This document shows, one piece after another, positions 35,420 through 44,299 of a DNA stretch of 64,000 nucleotides. This stretch comes from an uncultured Porphyromonadaceae bacterium. GTDB taxonomy: Bacteria > Bacteroidota > Bacteroidia > Bacteroidales > Muribaculaceae. The stretch is from NCBI GenBank assembly GCA_947177635.1, contig CAMWVQ010000005.1, positions 1 through 64,000 of the forward strand. The letters are read 5' to 3'. The notes beneath the pieces are model-generated. The model made no database searches. It saw only the letters and a list, made by a program, of their open reading frames with translations, and was not told the origin of the DNA. Each line of letters begins with the position of its first letter. Position 1 is the first letter of the stretch. The position numbers and the translations under genes are program-made.

Positions 35420-36206
35420 CTGGGATATGGATTTTCATGTCATCAACAGCGAGAAACACATTCGACGGGAGGGTAGGCGCGACGTCGGCATACCGCCCCA
35501 TATCGTGGCTTATGTGGGTGAGATACGCCACTCTCGGCTCAATCCGGCCTATGATTTCCAACGCTTCATCAAGGGTGATGTGTGACAGGTGGGGCTTGCG
35601 GCGCAACGCGTTTATCACAAGGGTGTCGACACCTCTCATCGCCTGTATTGTCTCTTCCGGCACCACTTTGGCGTCTGTGATATATCCAAGCCGCCCGATA
35701 CGGAAACCGAGCATGTCAAGTATGTAATGGTTGATTCTGACCGGAAGCACCTCCACCCCTGCGGCCTCGAACTTCTTCCCGGCTTCTATCTCGCGCAGGT
35801 CGAATCTTGGAGCACCCGGATAAGGATCGGGCCTGAAGGAGTATGGCAGGCGGTCACGCAGGTCGCGGGCCACATCTCCCTGGCAATAGACAGGGAAACC
35901 GATCTCAATGATACCTTCCTGGTAGCAATAGGGACGCAGGTCGTCGATGCCACCGACATGGTCGTAATGCTGATGGGTCACCAGCAACGCGTCCAGGCGG
36001 TCCTCACGCGAACGCGCCCCGTGACGCAACATCTGAGTGTGGAAATCAGGGCCGCAGTCAATCAGCAGCCTTTTCCCGTCAGTCTCCACCAAGACAGACG
36101 CCCTGAGACGGCGGTCACGAGGGTCAGCGGAGGTGCAGGTCGGACATCCGCATCTGAGCTGCGGCACCCCGGTAGATGTGCCTGTTCCCAAAAAAGTCAG
36201 TTCCAT
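35409..36206 (-). CDS. MBL-fold metallo-hydrolase (PhnP-like)
   Basis: The track starts at a TTG at 36215; the ATG at 36206 opens MELTFLGTGTSTGVPQ (265 residues). The metal-binding motif THQHYDHVGG is present, with LIDCGPDFHTQM before it and further ligands around LSHITLDEA and YLTHISHDMG. A CGCPTC pair near the N-terminus resembles PhnP and lipoate-associated relatives. It probably cleaves a small cyclic phosphodiester or related phosphate ester; the true substrate is unknown. It is upstream of and coupled to priA. Confidence 0.85.
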   Translation of the reverse strand: MELTFLGTGTSTGVPQLRCGCPTCTSADPRDRRLRASVLVETDGKRLLIDCGPDFHTQMLRHGARSREDRLDALLVTHQHYDHVGGIDDLRPYCYQEGIIEIGFPVYCQGDVARDLRDRLPYSFRPDPYPGAPRFDLREIEAGKKFEAAGVEVLPVRINHYILDMLGFRIGRLGYITDAKVVPEETIQAMRGVDTLVINALRRKPHLSHITLDEALEIIGRIEPRVAYLTHISHDMGRYADVAPTLPSNVFLAVDDMKIHIPDGQ

Positions 36207-36237
36207 ATCCTTCAAACAATTCTCACGCGGTGTTGGC

Positions 36238-37230
36238 TCACTGGTTATATCTCACCAAAAGTCCGTTCTCGAATATCACATAAACGCCACCCGGGTAACT
36301 CCATCGCTCATACAGCATCGACTGGTCGTGGCGCCGGTCAACTTCACGGGGTGCCCCGAGAGCCAATGTTACCTCCTGGGCGGTCATCCCCTCGGTCACC
36401 TTTCCCTGGCGGACAAGCTCCCAGTTGGTATCGGTAATCTGCGGATAGTTGCCGCGCGGATCAGACATAAGGAAGAGGTTCTCAAATCCCCGCAGCGCGG
36501 GTACTCCTTCGTCAACCGTCGTCGACATCAGCAAAGCCCCCTCCTCCTTGTCATCCTCAAGCGAGACGAAATATATGAGGAAAGGGTAATCCTCCGAGGA
36601 GGCGTCAACGCGGGTAATCTTCACATTAAGGAACTTACGTCCGCGGGCCGCCTTGCCGTCAGGTGCAAGCCAGCGGTCGGTTCGGGTGACAAGCTCCTTG
36701 CCGACAAGAATCCGTGCCACTTCATCGACAAGCCCAAGGTCTACCATGAACGGCAATCTCAGGTTGTCGCGGTCGCGCAACTCCTCGGCATCCCCACCGG
36801 GACGATAGAGGAGCGTGTCAGCGGGGGATGAGGAGAGTGTGAAAATCAACTCGGCCACCTTCCCTCCGGTGATAGCCGGAACCTCCCGCAATCCGCGATA
36901 CACCAAGGTGTCGCCCATCGTTGCCGCGGAAGTCTTTCCGGCAGGGGCTGAATAGGTCAGTTCTCCCCGCCTGTCGGCCATAAGAAAACGGCGTCCGGGT
37001 TGCCACTTGCTGAACGGCACCGCCCTGAACTGACTGGCGAACACCTGTTCGGGAGTGTCGCCAACCTGCTGCTTGCGGACATCCTTGTATGTGATTTTGG
37101 GTGTGGATTCTATACCGGTGAAGCATCCCTGCAAAAGGAATGCCCCACAGAAAAGCAGGATGGCCGCAGGAAACCCGCAACGGGTTCCTGTCAGCCATCC
37201 GCATTTACAGATGTTTCTTTTCAATTTCAT
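36238..37230 (-). CDS. Lipoprotein with BamE/SmpA-like C-terminal segment
   Basis: The 330-residue protein has a lipoprotein signal with the lipobox LLQGC (about residue 36). The middle is a mixed alpha/beta region I do not recognise. The last 65 residues (GKVTEGMTAQEVTLALGAPREVDRR...YPGGVYVIFENGLLV) follow the BamE/SmpA pattern of two helices and a short sheet. It is probably anchored in the outer membrane. It overlaps the stop of the upstream prolyl oligopeptidase by four bases (ATGA). Confidence 0.6.
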   Translation of the reverse strand: MKLKRNICKCGWLTGTRCGFPAAILLFCGAFLLQGCFTGIESTPKITYKDVRKQQVGDTPEQVFASQFRAVPFSKWQPGRRFLMADRRGELTYSAPAGKTSAATMGDTLVYRGLREVPAITGGKVAELIFTLSSSPADTLLYRPGGDAEELRDRDNLRLPFMVDLGLVDEVARILVGKELVTRTDRWLAPDGKAARGRKFLNVKITRVDASSEDYPFLIYFVSLEDDKEEGALLMSTTVDEGVPALRGFENLFLMSDPRGNYPQITDTNWELVRQGKVTEGMTAQEVTLALGAPREVDRRHDQSMLYERWSYPGGVYVIFENGLLVRYNQ

Positions 37231-39398
37231 TCAGCCTTGGGAGTTATGCCCAGGTTGTGGAATATAAATGAATAAATGTCGGCATACTCGTCAATCACCT
37301 TGGCGATAGGCTTGCCCGCTCCGTGACCAGCCTTTGAGTCTACGCGGATGAGCTTGGGGGCATCACCGGTGTCGGCAGCCTGGAGAGCAGCGGCGTATTT
37401 GAAAGAGTGGGCAGGCACGACACGGTCGTCATGGTCCGCGGTGGTCACCATGATTGCCGGATAGGGGGTACCGTCATTGCGGATGGTGTGGAGCGGGGAG
37501 TATTCCACCAGGTATTTCGCCATCTCTGGAGAGTCGGCCGAAGTACCGTAGTCTGACGCCCAGTTCCATCCGATTGTGAACAGGTGGTAGCGCATCATAT
37601 CCATCACGCCGACCCTCGGAATAGCCACCTTGAAGAGGTCGGGACGCATGTTGGTAACGGCTCCCACGAGCAGGCCACCGTTGCTGCCACCCTCAATCAC
37701 CAGATGCTCAGGCTTTGTCCAACCCTCGTTGACCATATACTCGGCTGCGGCGATGAAGTCATTGAAGACATTGAGCTTCTTCATCTTGGTACCGGCCTCA
37801 TGCCAGGCTTCGCCATATTCCGAACCGCCGCGAAGGTTGGTCTGGGCATAGATGCCGCCGTTTTCGAGCCATACGAGACGGTTGGGGGAGAATCCGGGAG
37901 TAAGGGAGATGTTGAAGCCACCGTAGCCGTAGAGATAAACGGGATTGGAACCGTCACGCTTGAGGTCTTTGCGGTAGGTCAGGAACATCGGAACCTTGGT
38001 GCCGTCTGCCGAGGGGTAGAACACCTGCTCGGTTACATAGTCGTCAGGATTGAAGCCCTTGATGTCGGGAGAGTAGTAAAGCTTGCTCTCATCCGACTCG
38101 AGGTCGTACGAGAAAATCGTTGCCGGATAGAGGAAAGAGGTGAAAGAATAGAACGCGTCGGGATATTCCTTCGAGAGGCTGAATCCGGCCGAACCGAATG
38201 TCGGCAGCTTGATGTCGCGGATTTTAGCCCCGTCAAGGGAATAAAGCGCGGGGTGGTCGGCCGCGTCCTTCTCATAATTGAGGAAAAGACGGTCGCCGTA
38301 AATGACCTCGCATCCGGTAAGCACCGCGTCTGGCGCCTCTGGAATGAGGTCTTTCCAGTTCTCCTTTGTGGGAGCCGACAGCGGAGCGGTCACTATGCGG
38401 TTCTTAGGCGCGTTGTATGAAGTCTGTATCAGCAGGGAGTCTCCGATGACGTCGATTACCCCTACCTCGTAGTCCTGAGAAGGCTCGATAACAACCCAGT
38501 CGCTTCCGGGGGTCTCGAGGTCTTTCATCATAAGGCCGTTGCCGAAGCCCTGGCCACCGACTGAAATCATCACATAACGCTCATCATCGGTAAGCCCGAC
38601 AGAATGGAAGTGGAGCGGATGCTCCTTGTCTGTGAAAACAAGGGTGTCCTCGCTCTGGGGCGTCCCGAGCTTGTGGAAATATATGCTGTGGAACTCGTTG
38701 GCGTTGGAGAATTCCTTCCCGGCTTCCGGACGCGGATACGCGCTGTAGAAGAACCCCTTGGCCCCGTCAAGACCTTTCTCACGCCAGGCTGCGCCGGTGA
38801 ACTTGGCCCATTCGATATGGTCGTCGAGCGGCTTGAGGGTCTCGGCGTCAAGCACATATATCTCGGTCCAGTCAGAACCGCTCCTTGAGATTGTGTAGGC
38901 GATATGCTTGCCATCTTTCGACATGGAGATGCCGGTCAGCGCCACTGTGCCGTCATCCGAAAGGGCGTTGGGATCGAGCACCACCTCCGGCTCACCGCCG
39001 AGAGTATCCATTCTGTACAGCACCGACTGGTTTTTCAGTCCGTCGTTGCTGTAGAAGTAATATTTCCCATCCTTCCAGCGGAACGGAGTGCCGCGTTTGG
39101 CATAGTTGTTGAACGCCTCGATACGTCCGCGCAGCATAGAGCGGAAAGGTATCGAGGAGAGGTATGAGTTTGTCACGGCATTCTCGGCCTCCACCCAAGC
39201 GAGGGTCGCGGCAGCCGTGTCGTTTTCAAGGGGACGGTAGGGGTCTGCGACCTTCATTCCGAAGTAATCGTCGACCACAGTCTCGGTGGGAGCCTGCGGA
39301 TAAGTCAGTTTCCCGGAGGCTGTCATGTCAGTAGATGTCGCCATAGCTATGGAAAACAATGCCAGCGATGCGGCAGGCAGGTTTGCAAGTTTTTTCAT
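37227..39398 (-). CDS. Prolyl oligopeptidase family serine peptidase (S9A), exported
   Basis: The 723-residue protein has a signal peptide (MKKLANLPAASLALFSIAMATSTDMTAS). The N-terminal beta-propeller follows VDDYFGMKVADPYRPLEN and runs to about residue 440. The C-terminal alpha/beta hydrolase holds the nucleophile Ser in IEGGSNGGLLVGA, an Asp in DHDDRVVPAHSF, and the His in AGHGAGKP. It cuts short proline-containing peptides, probably in the periplasm. The stop overlaps the start of the lipoprotein gene (ATGA), so the two are coupled. Confidence 0.93.
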   Translation of the reverse strand: MKKLANLPAASLALFSIAMATSTDMTASGKLTYPQAPTETVVDDYFGMKVADPYRPLENDTAAATLAWVEAENAVTNSYLSSIPFRSMLRGRIEAFNNYAKRGTPFRWKDGKYYFYSNDGLKNQSVLYRMDTLGGEPEVVLDPNALSDDGTVALTGISMSKDGKHIAYTISRSGSDWTEIYVLDAETLKPLDDHIEWAKFTGAAWREKGLDGAKGFFYSAYPRPEAGKEFSNANEFHSIYFHKLGTPQSEDTLVFTDKEHPLHFHSVGLTDDERYVMISVGGQGFGNGLMMKDLETPGSDWVVIEPSQDYEVGVIDVIGDSLLIQTSYNAPKNRIVTAPLSAPTKENWKDLIPEAPDAVLTGCEVIYGDRLFLNYEKDAADHPALYSLDGAKIRDIKLPTFGSAGFSLSKEYPDAFYSFTSFLYPATIFSYDLESDESKLYYSPDIKGFNPDDYVTEQVFYPSADGTKVPMFLTYRKDLKRDGSNPVYLYGYGGFNISLTPGFSPNRLVWLENGGIYAQTNLRGGSEYGEAWHEAGTKMKKLNVFNDFIAAAEYMVNEGWTKPEHLVIEGGSNGGLLVGAVTNMRPDLFKVAIPRVGVMDMMRYHLFTIGWNWASDYGTSADSPEMAKYLVEYSPLHTIRNDGTPYPAIMVTTADHDDRVVPAHSFKYAAALQAADTGDAPKLIRVDSKAGHGAGKPIAKVIDEYADIYSFIFHNLGITPKAE

Positions 39399-39415
39399 GA
39401 TGGTTTGAATGAACG

Positions 39416-39625
39416 TTATCGACTGTCTTTAGGGTGTGACTCTCGTTTTTTCAGGTGAAGATGGAGAAGCAGAATGCAGAGGGCCACTATCGCTGTTCCC
39501 CCGAAATAAAGCTGGGGGGAAGTCAGACCGGCCGTGTAGGAATCCCACCCCATCACCACCATCGCAACCAGGTATATGGCGAGGATGACCGGCACGATGA
39601 CCGACATTCGCAGAATCCTTTTCAT
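39416..39625 (-). CDS. Small two-helix membrane protein
   Basis: The 69-residue product has two hydrophobic helices (MSVIVPVILAIYLVAMVVMGW and LYFGGTAIVALCILLLHLHL) and a basic tail KKRESHPKDSR. I know no named family, though small proteins of this kind are frequent in Bacteroidales. Its start overlaps the stop of the exonuclease gene by four bases (ATGA), which supports it being a true coupled gene. Confidence 0.65.
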   Translation of the reverse strand: MKRILRMSVIVPVILAIYLVAMVVMGWDSYTAGLTSPQLYFGGTAIVALCILLLHLHLKKRESHPKDSR

Positions 39626-40812
39626 TCCTCTTTCTTTTTTCCGGTTGTGCGGACGGCGGCTCCGCGAGATGCCTTGCGCCTGGCCGTTGAAACGGTTTTG
39701 GCAGCAGCGGTTTTGGCGGGAGCTTTCTTCGCCGTCGTTTTGGCAGTTTTGGCAGTTCCGGCGGTCTTTGTCTCCCCTGCCTTTGCAGCGGCTTTATCCG
39801 TTTTCGGTTTCACTGCCTTGGACTTGGCGGAGACAGGCTTCGTTGTCTTCGGCTTCGTCGTTTTTGCCTTCGCAGCCTTCGGCTTGGCGTCAGCTGACTT
39901 TTCAGGCGATGCTGACTTTTTCGTGGCCGTTGCGGCTTTTGCCTTCGTCGGGGTCTTTGCCCCGGCAGTCTTCCTTTTTGCTTTGGGCTTGTCAGAGGAG
40001 TTGCCAGACTCCCCGGCAGTTGACTTGGCACCTTTGGCGGCTGATTTCCCGGCCGATGTCCTCCTGCGGCGTTTCACCGGTGTGCCGTTTATCGCGGTGG
40101 ATTCCATTATGGCCAGCGACGGGGTTTCGGAAGACGCAGAGTCCTCACCATCGGAGGTCTTGAGGGGCAGATGGATACCGACAGAGTTCTGGAGCATCCT
40201 GGCGGTCTCATCATCTATCTTGTAAGGGCATTCCTCAGGATGGAATTTCCCGGCGAGCAGGTGGTTGTAAATCTCCACACAGGCCCACGCGTCAATCGCC
40301 GCGTAAGCCTGCTGTCCGGGAGTCAGCTCGGTTGCCTCCCAGTTGGTAAGCCGCTGGTTCTTTGAGATGCGCTGTCCGAATATCAGGGCGTATATTTTTT
40401 GCAGGCTGTTGTCTGCGATTTCATATTCCTTGACAAATGTCTGCAACTCCACGAAGCCTGCCGGGGTGAATTCACACAGTTTGGCCAGCGAATGGAAGTC
40501 ATCCTTGAGCGACAATCCGATTTTCTGGATGGCCGGGTTCTCGAATATTGACATCAGGCCGTCGAGGCTTCCGATCTGCTTGAGACGGAACAGGAAGCAT
40601 TCCCCCGGGACAGAAAGCTGCACCAGGGAGACCTTGTAGCGATGGTTCTTCTGGAAGCTGGGCCTGGTCTCGGTGTCGAAACCGATCTGGGGCTGTTTCA
40701 GCAGGTATGCCACGGCATCACGGGCCTTGGCGGCGGAATCTATAAGAATGACTCTCCCGGGGTAATGCACCTCGGGAAGAGCGTGTACTGTTTCCTTAGA
40801 TATTCCTAACAT
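39622..40812 (-). CDS. RNase D-like 3'-5' exonuclease domain with a histone-H1-like Lys/Ala tail
   Basis: The first 200 residues are a DnaQ-like exonuclease: IGFDTETRPSF (Exo I, Asp/Glu), KIGLSLKDDFHSL (Exo II) and YAAIDAWACVEIY (Exo III, Tyr/Asp). From about residue 245 the remaining 150 residues are low complexity, made almost only of K, A, T, P, S and G (KPKAAKAKTTKPKTTKP), similar to histone-H1-type nucleoid proteins. The tail should bind nucleic acid and hold the exonuclease on it. A TAACTTTG box ends only 4 nt before the ATG. Whether the substrate is RNA or DNA is not clear. Confidence 0.85.
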   Translation of the reverse strand: MLGISKETVHALPEVHYPGRVILIDSAAKARDAVAYLLKQPQIGFDTETRPSFQKNHRYKVSLVQLSVPGECFLFRLKQIGSLDGLMSIFENPAIQKIGLSLKDDFHSLAKLCEFTPAGFVELQTFVKEYEIADNSLQKIYALIFGQRISKNQRLTNWEATELTPGQQAYAAIDAWACVEIYNHLLAGKFHPEECPYKIDDETARMLQNSVGIHLPLKTSDGEDSASSETPSLAIMESTAINGTPVKRRRRTSAGKSAAKGAKSTAGESGNSSDKPKAKRKTAGAKTPTKAKAATATKKSASPEKSADAKPKAAKAKTTKPKTTKPVSAKSKAVKPKTDKAAAKAGETKTAGTAKTAKTTAKKAPAKTAAAKTVSTARRKASRGAAVRTTGKKKEE

Positions 40813-40816
40813 TCCG

Positions 40817-40824
40817 CAAAGTTA
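40817..40824 (-). promoter_or_regulatory. -7 box directly before the exonuclease gene
   Basis: The minus strand reads TAACTTTG followed by CGGA and the ATG. Transcription would begin at or just after the start codon, which suggests a leaderless mRNA or a later start. Confidence 0.5.
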
Positions 40825-40905
40825 CCAAAAGTTTTTCAAATCCATACAATCCCCGTGGGGAAATAGAGGGCGAAAACAATGGCACAGGTTGCGAAAGTTA
40901 CCGAA

Positions 40906-41607
40906 TCAGTCGCGGAGAAGAATTTTCCCCGAATGGGTCGGTGTGGCCCAGATATACAAGCCGGCCGGCAACGAAAGGGAAGCTGAGCCGGAGGCTGCGG
41001 AAAGGCGTTTCTGGTCTGCCACACGGCCGTCGGGGGTGTATATGGTCATCACGCCGGGAGCCTTGTCAAGGTTCCAGTAGACATATCTGCCGGAAATCGT
41101 GAAAGCCGAAGAGTCGGCCACGACACTGTTGACCGAGGCGTTTTCGTCATTGGTGACGATGATGGAGAAGTTCTTCAGCGTCTCCCCTCCGGAGGCTACA
41201 TTCACGTCAATGACATATGTGCGGATTACGTCAGGAGTCCACGGCTCGGAGAACATGCCGGCCGGCTCCACCGACATCAGCAGGGGGGAGGCCGGTGTGA
41301 TTGTGGCCGACGTTCCGGTCGAACCGCCGACAGCCACAGGCACACAGGAGGTGAAACAGATGCCATACTTCTCCACTCCGGAGGTCAGGGTGGCGGTCAC
41401 ATCGACAGCCACATCCTCATCGGCGCCGATTGTCACGCTTCCGGAAATCCACACCTCCCCATCTTCAAGCCATCCCGGATCGGGATTGTTGAAAAGCACG
41501 TTCCCGTCGGGCAAAAGGATTCCGGCATGGGGGGAGACTGTAAGTTGAACGGCGGAGGAGGAGAGGGCCACAGCCCCGGCTGCAAGCAACGTAAAGAGTT
41601 TATTCAT
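40906..41607 (-). CDS. Small secreted beta-rich protein, unknown
   Basis: The ATG at 41607 gives a clean signal peptide MNKLFTLLAAGAVALSSSA (233 residues); the track start at 41691 runs into the upstream gene. The mature part is beta-rich with Ser, Thr and Val. The end (YVYWNLDKAPGVMTIYTPDGRVADQ ... LPAGLYIWATPTHSGKILLRD) resembles short T9SS-type or Ig-like C-terminal domains. I recognise no function. It lies 7 nt after the Omp28-like lipoprotein gene and closes the five-gene extracytoplasmic cluster. Confidence 0.6.
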   Translation of the reverse strand: MNKLFTLLAAGAVALSSSAVQLTVSPHAGILLPDGNVLFNNPDPGWLEDGEVWISGSVTIGADEDVAVDVTATLTSGVEKYGICFTSCVPVAVGGSTGTSATITPASPLLMSVEPAGMFSEPWTPDVIRTYVIDVNVASGGETLKNFSIIVTNDENASVNSVVADSSAFTISGRYVYWNLDKAPGVMTIYTPDGRVADQKRLSAASGSASLSLPAGLYIWATPTHSGKILLRD

Positions 41608-41614
41608 AAGAATT

Positions 41615-42454
41615 TCAATTTTGTTCGGTTGACATATCGATGTAAGCATGGGCGGTCTGGAGATATTCCCCGGAAGCCCTGTCTGTAACAAACGCTACGA
41701 CAGAAATGTTTTCCACGTTCCAGGAGGGGTCAAGGGCCACGGAGAAGTCGCGGGAGGTCTTCTCGTCGCGCACGAGAGCGACGGCGTCCCCCCAGACAGA
41801 AGTGGTCGCGAAACCTCTCATTACATGGTCGTGTACATAGTTGCGGTCCCAGGTATGGTCGCCGTTGACATTGTATTGTCGCGCCACGATTCCATCCTCA
41901 AGAATCCATATTCCAATGGCGGCATCCGCCGACTTTCCGGGGAGAATATCCACCCGGCCACGCAGCAGCCGCGTGGTTTCATCATACATGAATCCTCCGA
42001 TGGAAATCTCACAGAGCGACGGCTTCTGGAGGGCTTCACGCACGGCGGCAGCCCAATCGGCGTGGAGGCGCGGGCCTACCCCGTCTATGACTCCCGAGGG
42101 GTAGACCGACACACCCCGGTCGCCACACATCGCGTCTCCGAAGTCTGGCTTCAACCCTACATAGGTGGGATTTGAGGCAGGTATGGCGAACTCCCCGGCA
42201 TGGATGCTCACGGCCACTATCCTGCCGGGATACTGCTCTTCAAGCCGGCTGACAATCCGGTGTCCTTCAGGGCAATTCGGGCAACTCTGCCCGGTATAAT
42301 CCTCAAGCAGCACCACCCGGTCACCCTCCACCGGGGGCAACTCAATGAAACGCTCGTCATTGTCTATCTCGCCGCAACCGGAAAGAACGACAGCCGTTGC
42401 CGCAATGGCGACAGCCAGCCACGAAGTCTTGGTTGATATGCAGGTTTTCATCAT
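41615..42454 (-). CDS. Omp28-related lipoprotein with CPNC thioredoxin-like motif
   Basis: The 279-residue protein has a lipoprotein signal ending LSGC (about residue 27). LLEDYTGQSCPNCPEGHRIVSRL follows, the Omp28 signature with a CXXC pair on a thioredoxin-type fold. Strands such as GVYP-like VSVYPSGVIDG then appear, with a C-terminal immunoglobulin-like part. It is probably outer-membrane anchored and may take part in thiol exchange; the actual reaction is unknown. The inverted-repeat element ends 16 nt upstream of its start codon. Confidence 0.82.
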   Translation of the reverse strand: MMKTCISTKTSWLAVAIAATAVVLSGCGEIDNDERFIELPPVEGDRVVLLEDYTGQSCPNCPEGHRIVSRLEEQYPGRIVAVSIHAGEFAIPASNPTYVGLKPDFGDAMCGDRGVSVYPSGVIDGVGPRLHADWAAAVREALQKPSLCEISIGGFMYDETTRLLRGRVDILPGKSADAAIGIWILEDGIVARQYNVNGDHTWDRNYVHDHVMRGFATTSVWGDAVALVRDEKTSRDFSVALDPSWNVENISVVAFVTDRASGEYLQTAHAYIDMSTEQN

Positions 42455-42470
42455 ATAGGGCGTGGACTTA

Positions 42471-42589
42471 AGTAACTGTTCAAAATTATTTTATATTAAC
42501 CGGTCATCTTATTTCAATGTTTGTTCGAGGAAAATCTCCTAAAAATTTTACTCGAACAAACATTAAAATAATTTCGACCAGTTACTTAT
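42471..42589. repeat. Inverted-repeat element, copy 2 (119 nt)
   Basis: The left arm AGTAACTGTTCAAAATTATT and the right arm (read on the minus strand AGTAACTGGTCGAAATTATT) match copy 1 at 20565. A GTTTGTTCGAG/CTCGAACAAAC pair also lies near the centre. Compared with copy 1 the middle is about 65 nt shorter. The right end touches the stop codon of the DUF6029 gene, and the left end is 16 nt from the next start, in the same orientation relative to its genes as copy 1. Confidence 0.8.
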
Positions 42590-44268
42590 CAGAATGAATA
42601 ATTGTAGGAGAGCGAGAGGCCACGGGTGGCGGGCACCCAGCGGCAGACACCGCCGGAGCAGTTGTAGCCGGCGCGTGTGCGCCCATACGAGACACTGAAA
42701 CGGTTTGCCCCGTATGAACCGGTCACCCCCGCCTGGTAATAATGGGTGTCGGTGCGTCCGCAATTCCAAAGGTCGCTGACAGCGAAAGACCAATGAGGGG
42801 TGAGGGTCAGCTCGGCCATAGCGTAAAGCCAGTCGCCGTCGTCATCGGGGGTGGTCATATACTGCAACTCACCCCTGAGAATCGTGCGCGGCGTTATTGA
42901 CCAGCGTCCCTCGGCCACGAATATGTTGGCGTTCACCTTGTCACCCTCCCCCTGTATGGCGGCCTTGTCGAAGAACTGGTTCATATACATCAGTGTGAGG
43001 GTGAATGGGCGCGAGAGACGTTTCTCCATCATCAGGTTGATGTCGCGGTAGAGAAGGCTTCCGGCCTTGAAAAAGCCACACGTCACCCCGTCTGAACCCA
43101 TAGGCATTGACTTGTCGGCCCTGGGAAGCGAATATGAAAGGGAGGCGTTGAGACGGATACGGGTGCCATAGCGGCCACCCAGGGGTGTGCCTCGCTTGAA
43201 GTTTATGGCCGCTTCCGCCTGGTAGGCCCACTCCCCTGCCAGCCGGGTGGCGTAGGGATAAAACGACGGCAGGGTGTAGGAATGCTGTGTGGTGAAAGGC
43301 GCGAGGTTGTTGATGAAACCTGAATTGCCGCTTATTGTCCTGTCCTGACGGAACACCATATTGTCGGCTCGCCGTGCCTGTACCATAACACTCTTTCCCG
43401 ACTTCATCCAGGAGAGTGACAGCATGGCCGCGTTGCCATGCTTGTAGGTGTAGCCGTTGTCGAATGACGGGTCCTGCCCTTTCCAGGCGAATTCCCCATA
43501 AAGAGCGAACGATTTATAGCTCAGGCGTGTACGGGCATCAATGGCGTTGACCGTGCGCGGCAGGTTAAGGCGGAGGTCTTTCCCGGGAACCATCACGTCG
43601 TGGTCATCCTCGCGGTGGAGAATCCATCCAGCGCCGAGTTTCCATCCCCATCCGGCGCCACGCAACGCTGGCAACCAGCGGGAGATGTCGCCTTCGACAT
43701 CCGCGCCCGCAATCCACGAGCCGGTGTCCCAATGCCAGTATCGCCGCTGCACCCCTCCGAGGGCTTTCAACGTTAGCCCCTCGACCGAAGTCCACCTCAC
43801 GCGGCCTCCCCTGACGGCATTGTCGATGCCGAGGGCGCGGTCTTCGTAAGCGCGGAAAATCAGACCGGAACCAAACTGCTCGTAAAAATCCCCTGCGGTA
43901 AGCTCCAGCCCTTTCACCGGCTCACCCTTGACATAAAAGTAAGGCACTCCCCATCCTTTGAACTCCGGCTCGAAGCCAGGGAGGGGATGGTCGAGATATT
44001 CAAACCGCGCCCCGGCCGAGAAGCGTTCACCCTGGAGCCATAGGTCAAGGTATGTGTTGGTGTTGAACTTTCCGTCATCTGTGGTCGATCCGATTTTGTC
44101 ATCGGCCTCGGGGAAAAGCATATCGGTCTGGAACGACCCGTGCAGGGCGAGCTTGCCGGGCCAGAGGTCAATCGCCCCGGCTTCCCAGAGAGGGGAAACC
44201 GACGCGATTAAACCTGTGGCGACAGCAATCCGCCGCATAAGCCCGAATTTGGCGAAACTTATCGTCAT
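42589..44268 (-). CDS. DUF6029-type outer-membrane beta-barrel protein
   Basis: The 559-residue protein has an N-terminal signal (about 1-32). Amphipathic strands then alternate throughout, with many aromatic residues (SAGARFEYLDHPLPGF, WTSVEGLTLKALGG, YSLPRADKSM), and it ends in an aromatic strand LSLSYNYSF, as outer-membrane barrels do. I associate this pattern with DUF6029 proteins of Bacteroidales. The role is unknown. It lies between the TlpA-like gene (31 nt upstream) and copy 2 of the repeat. Confidence 0.72.
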   Translation of the reverse strand: MTISFAKFGLMRRIAVATGLIASVSPLWEAGAIDLWPGKLALHGSFQTDMLFPEADDKIGSTTDDGKFNTNTYLDLWLQGERFSAGARFEYLDHPLPGFEPEFKGWGVPYFYVKGEPVKGLELTAGDFYEQFGSGLIFRAYEDRALGIDNAVRGGRVRWTSVEGLTLKALGGVQRRYWHWDTGSWIAGADVEGDISRWLPALRGAGWGWKLGAGWILHREDDHDVMVPGKDLRLNLPRTVNAIDARTRLSYKSFALYGEFAWKGQDPSFDNGYTYKHGNAAMLSLSWMKSGKSVMVQARRADNMVFRQDRTISGNSGFINNLAPFTTQHSYTLPSFYPYATRLAGEWAYQAEAAINFKRGTPLGGRYGTRIRLNASLSYSLPRADKSMPMGSDGVTCGFFKAGSLLYRDINLMMEKRLSRPFTLTLMYMNQFFDKAAIQGEGDKVNANIFVAEGRWSITPRTILRGELQYMTTPDDDGDWLYAMAELTLTPHWSFAVSDLWNCGRTDTHYYQAGVTGSYGANRFSVSYGRTRAGYNCSGGVCRWVPATRGLSLSYNYSF

Positions 44269-44299
44269 TGTGAATATCTGTGGGTTATCGGCATTTGTT

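Noticed and set aside
39455-40225. 256-codon plus-strand ORF rich in A, V and F
   Set aside because: It mirrors the Lys/Ala tail of the exonuclease gene on the other strand.
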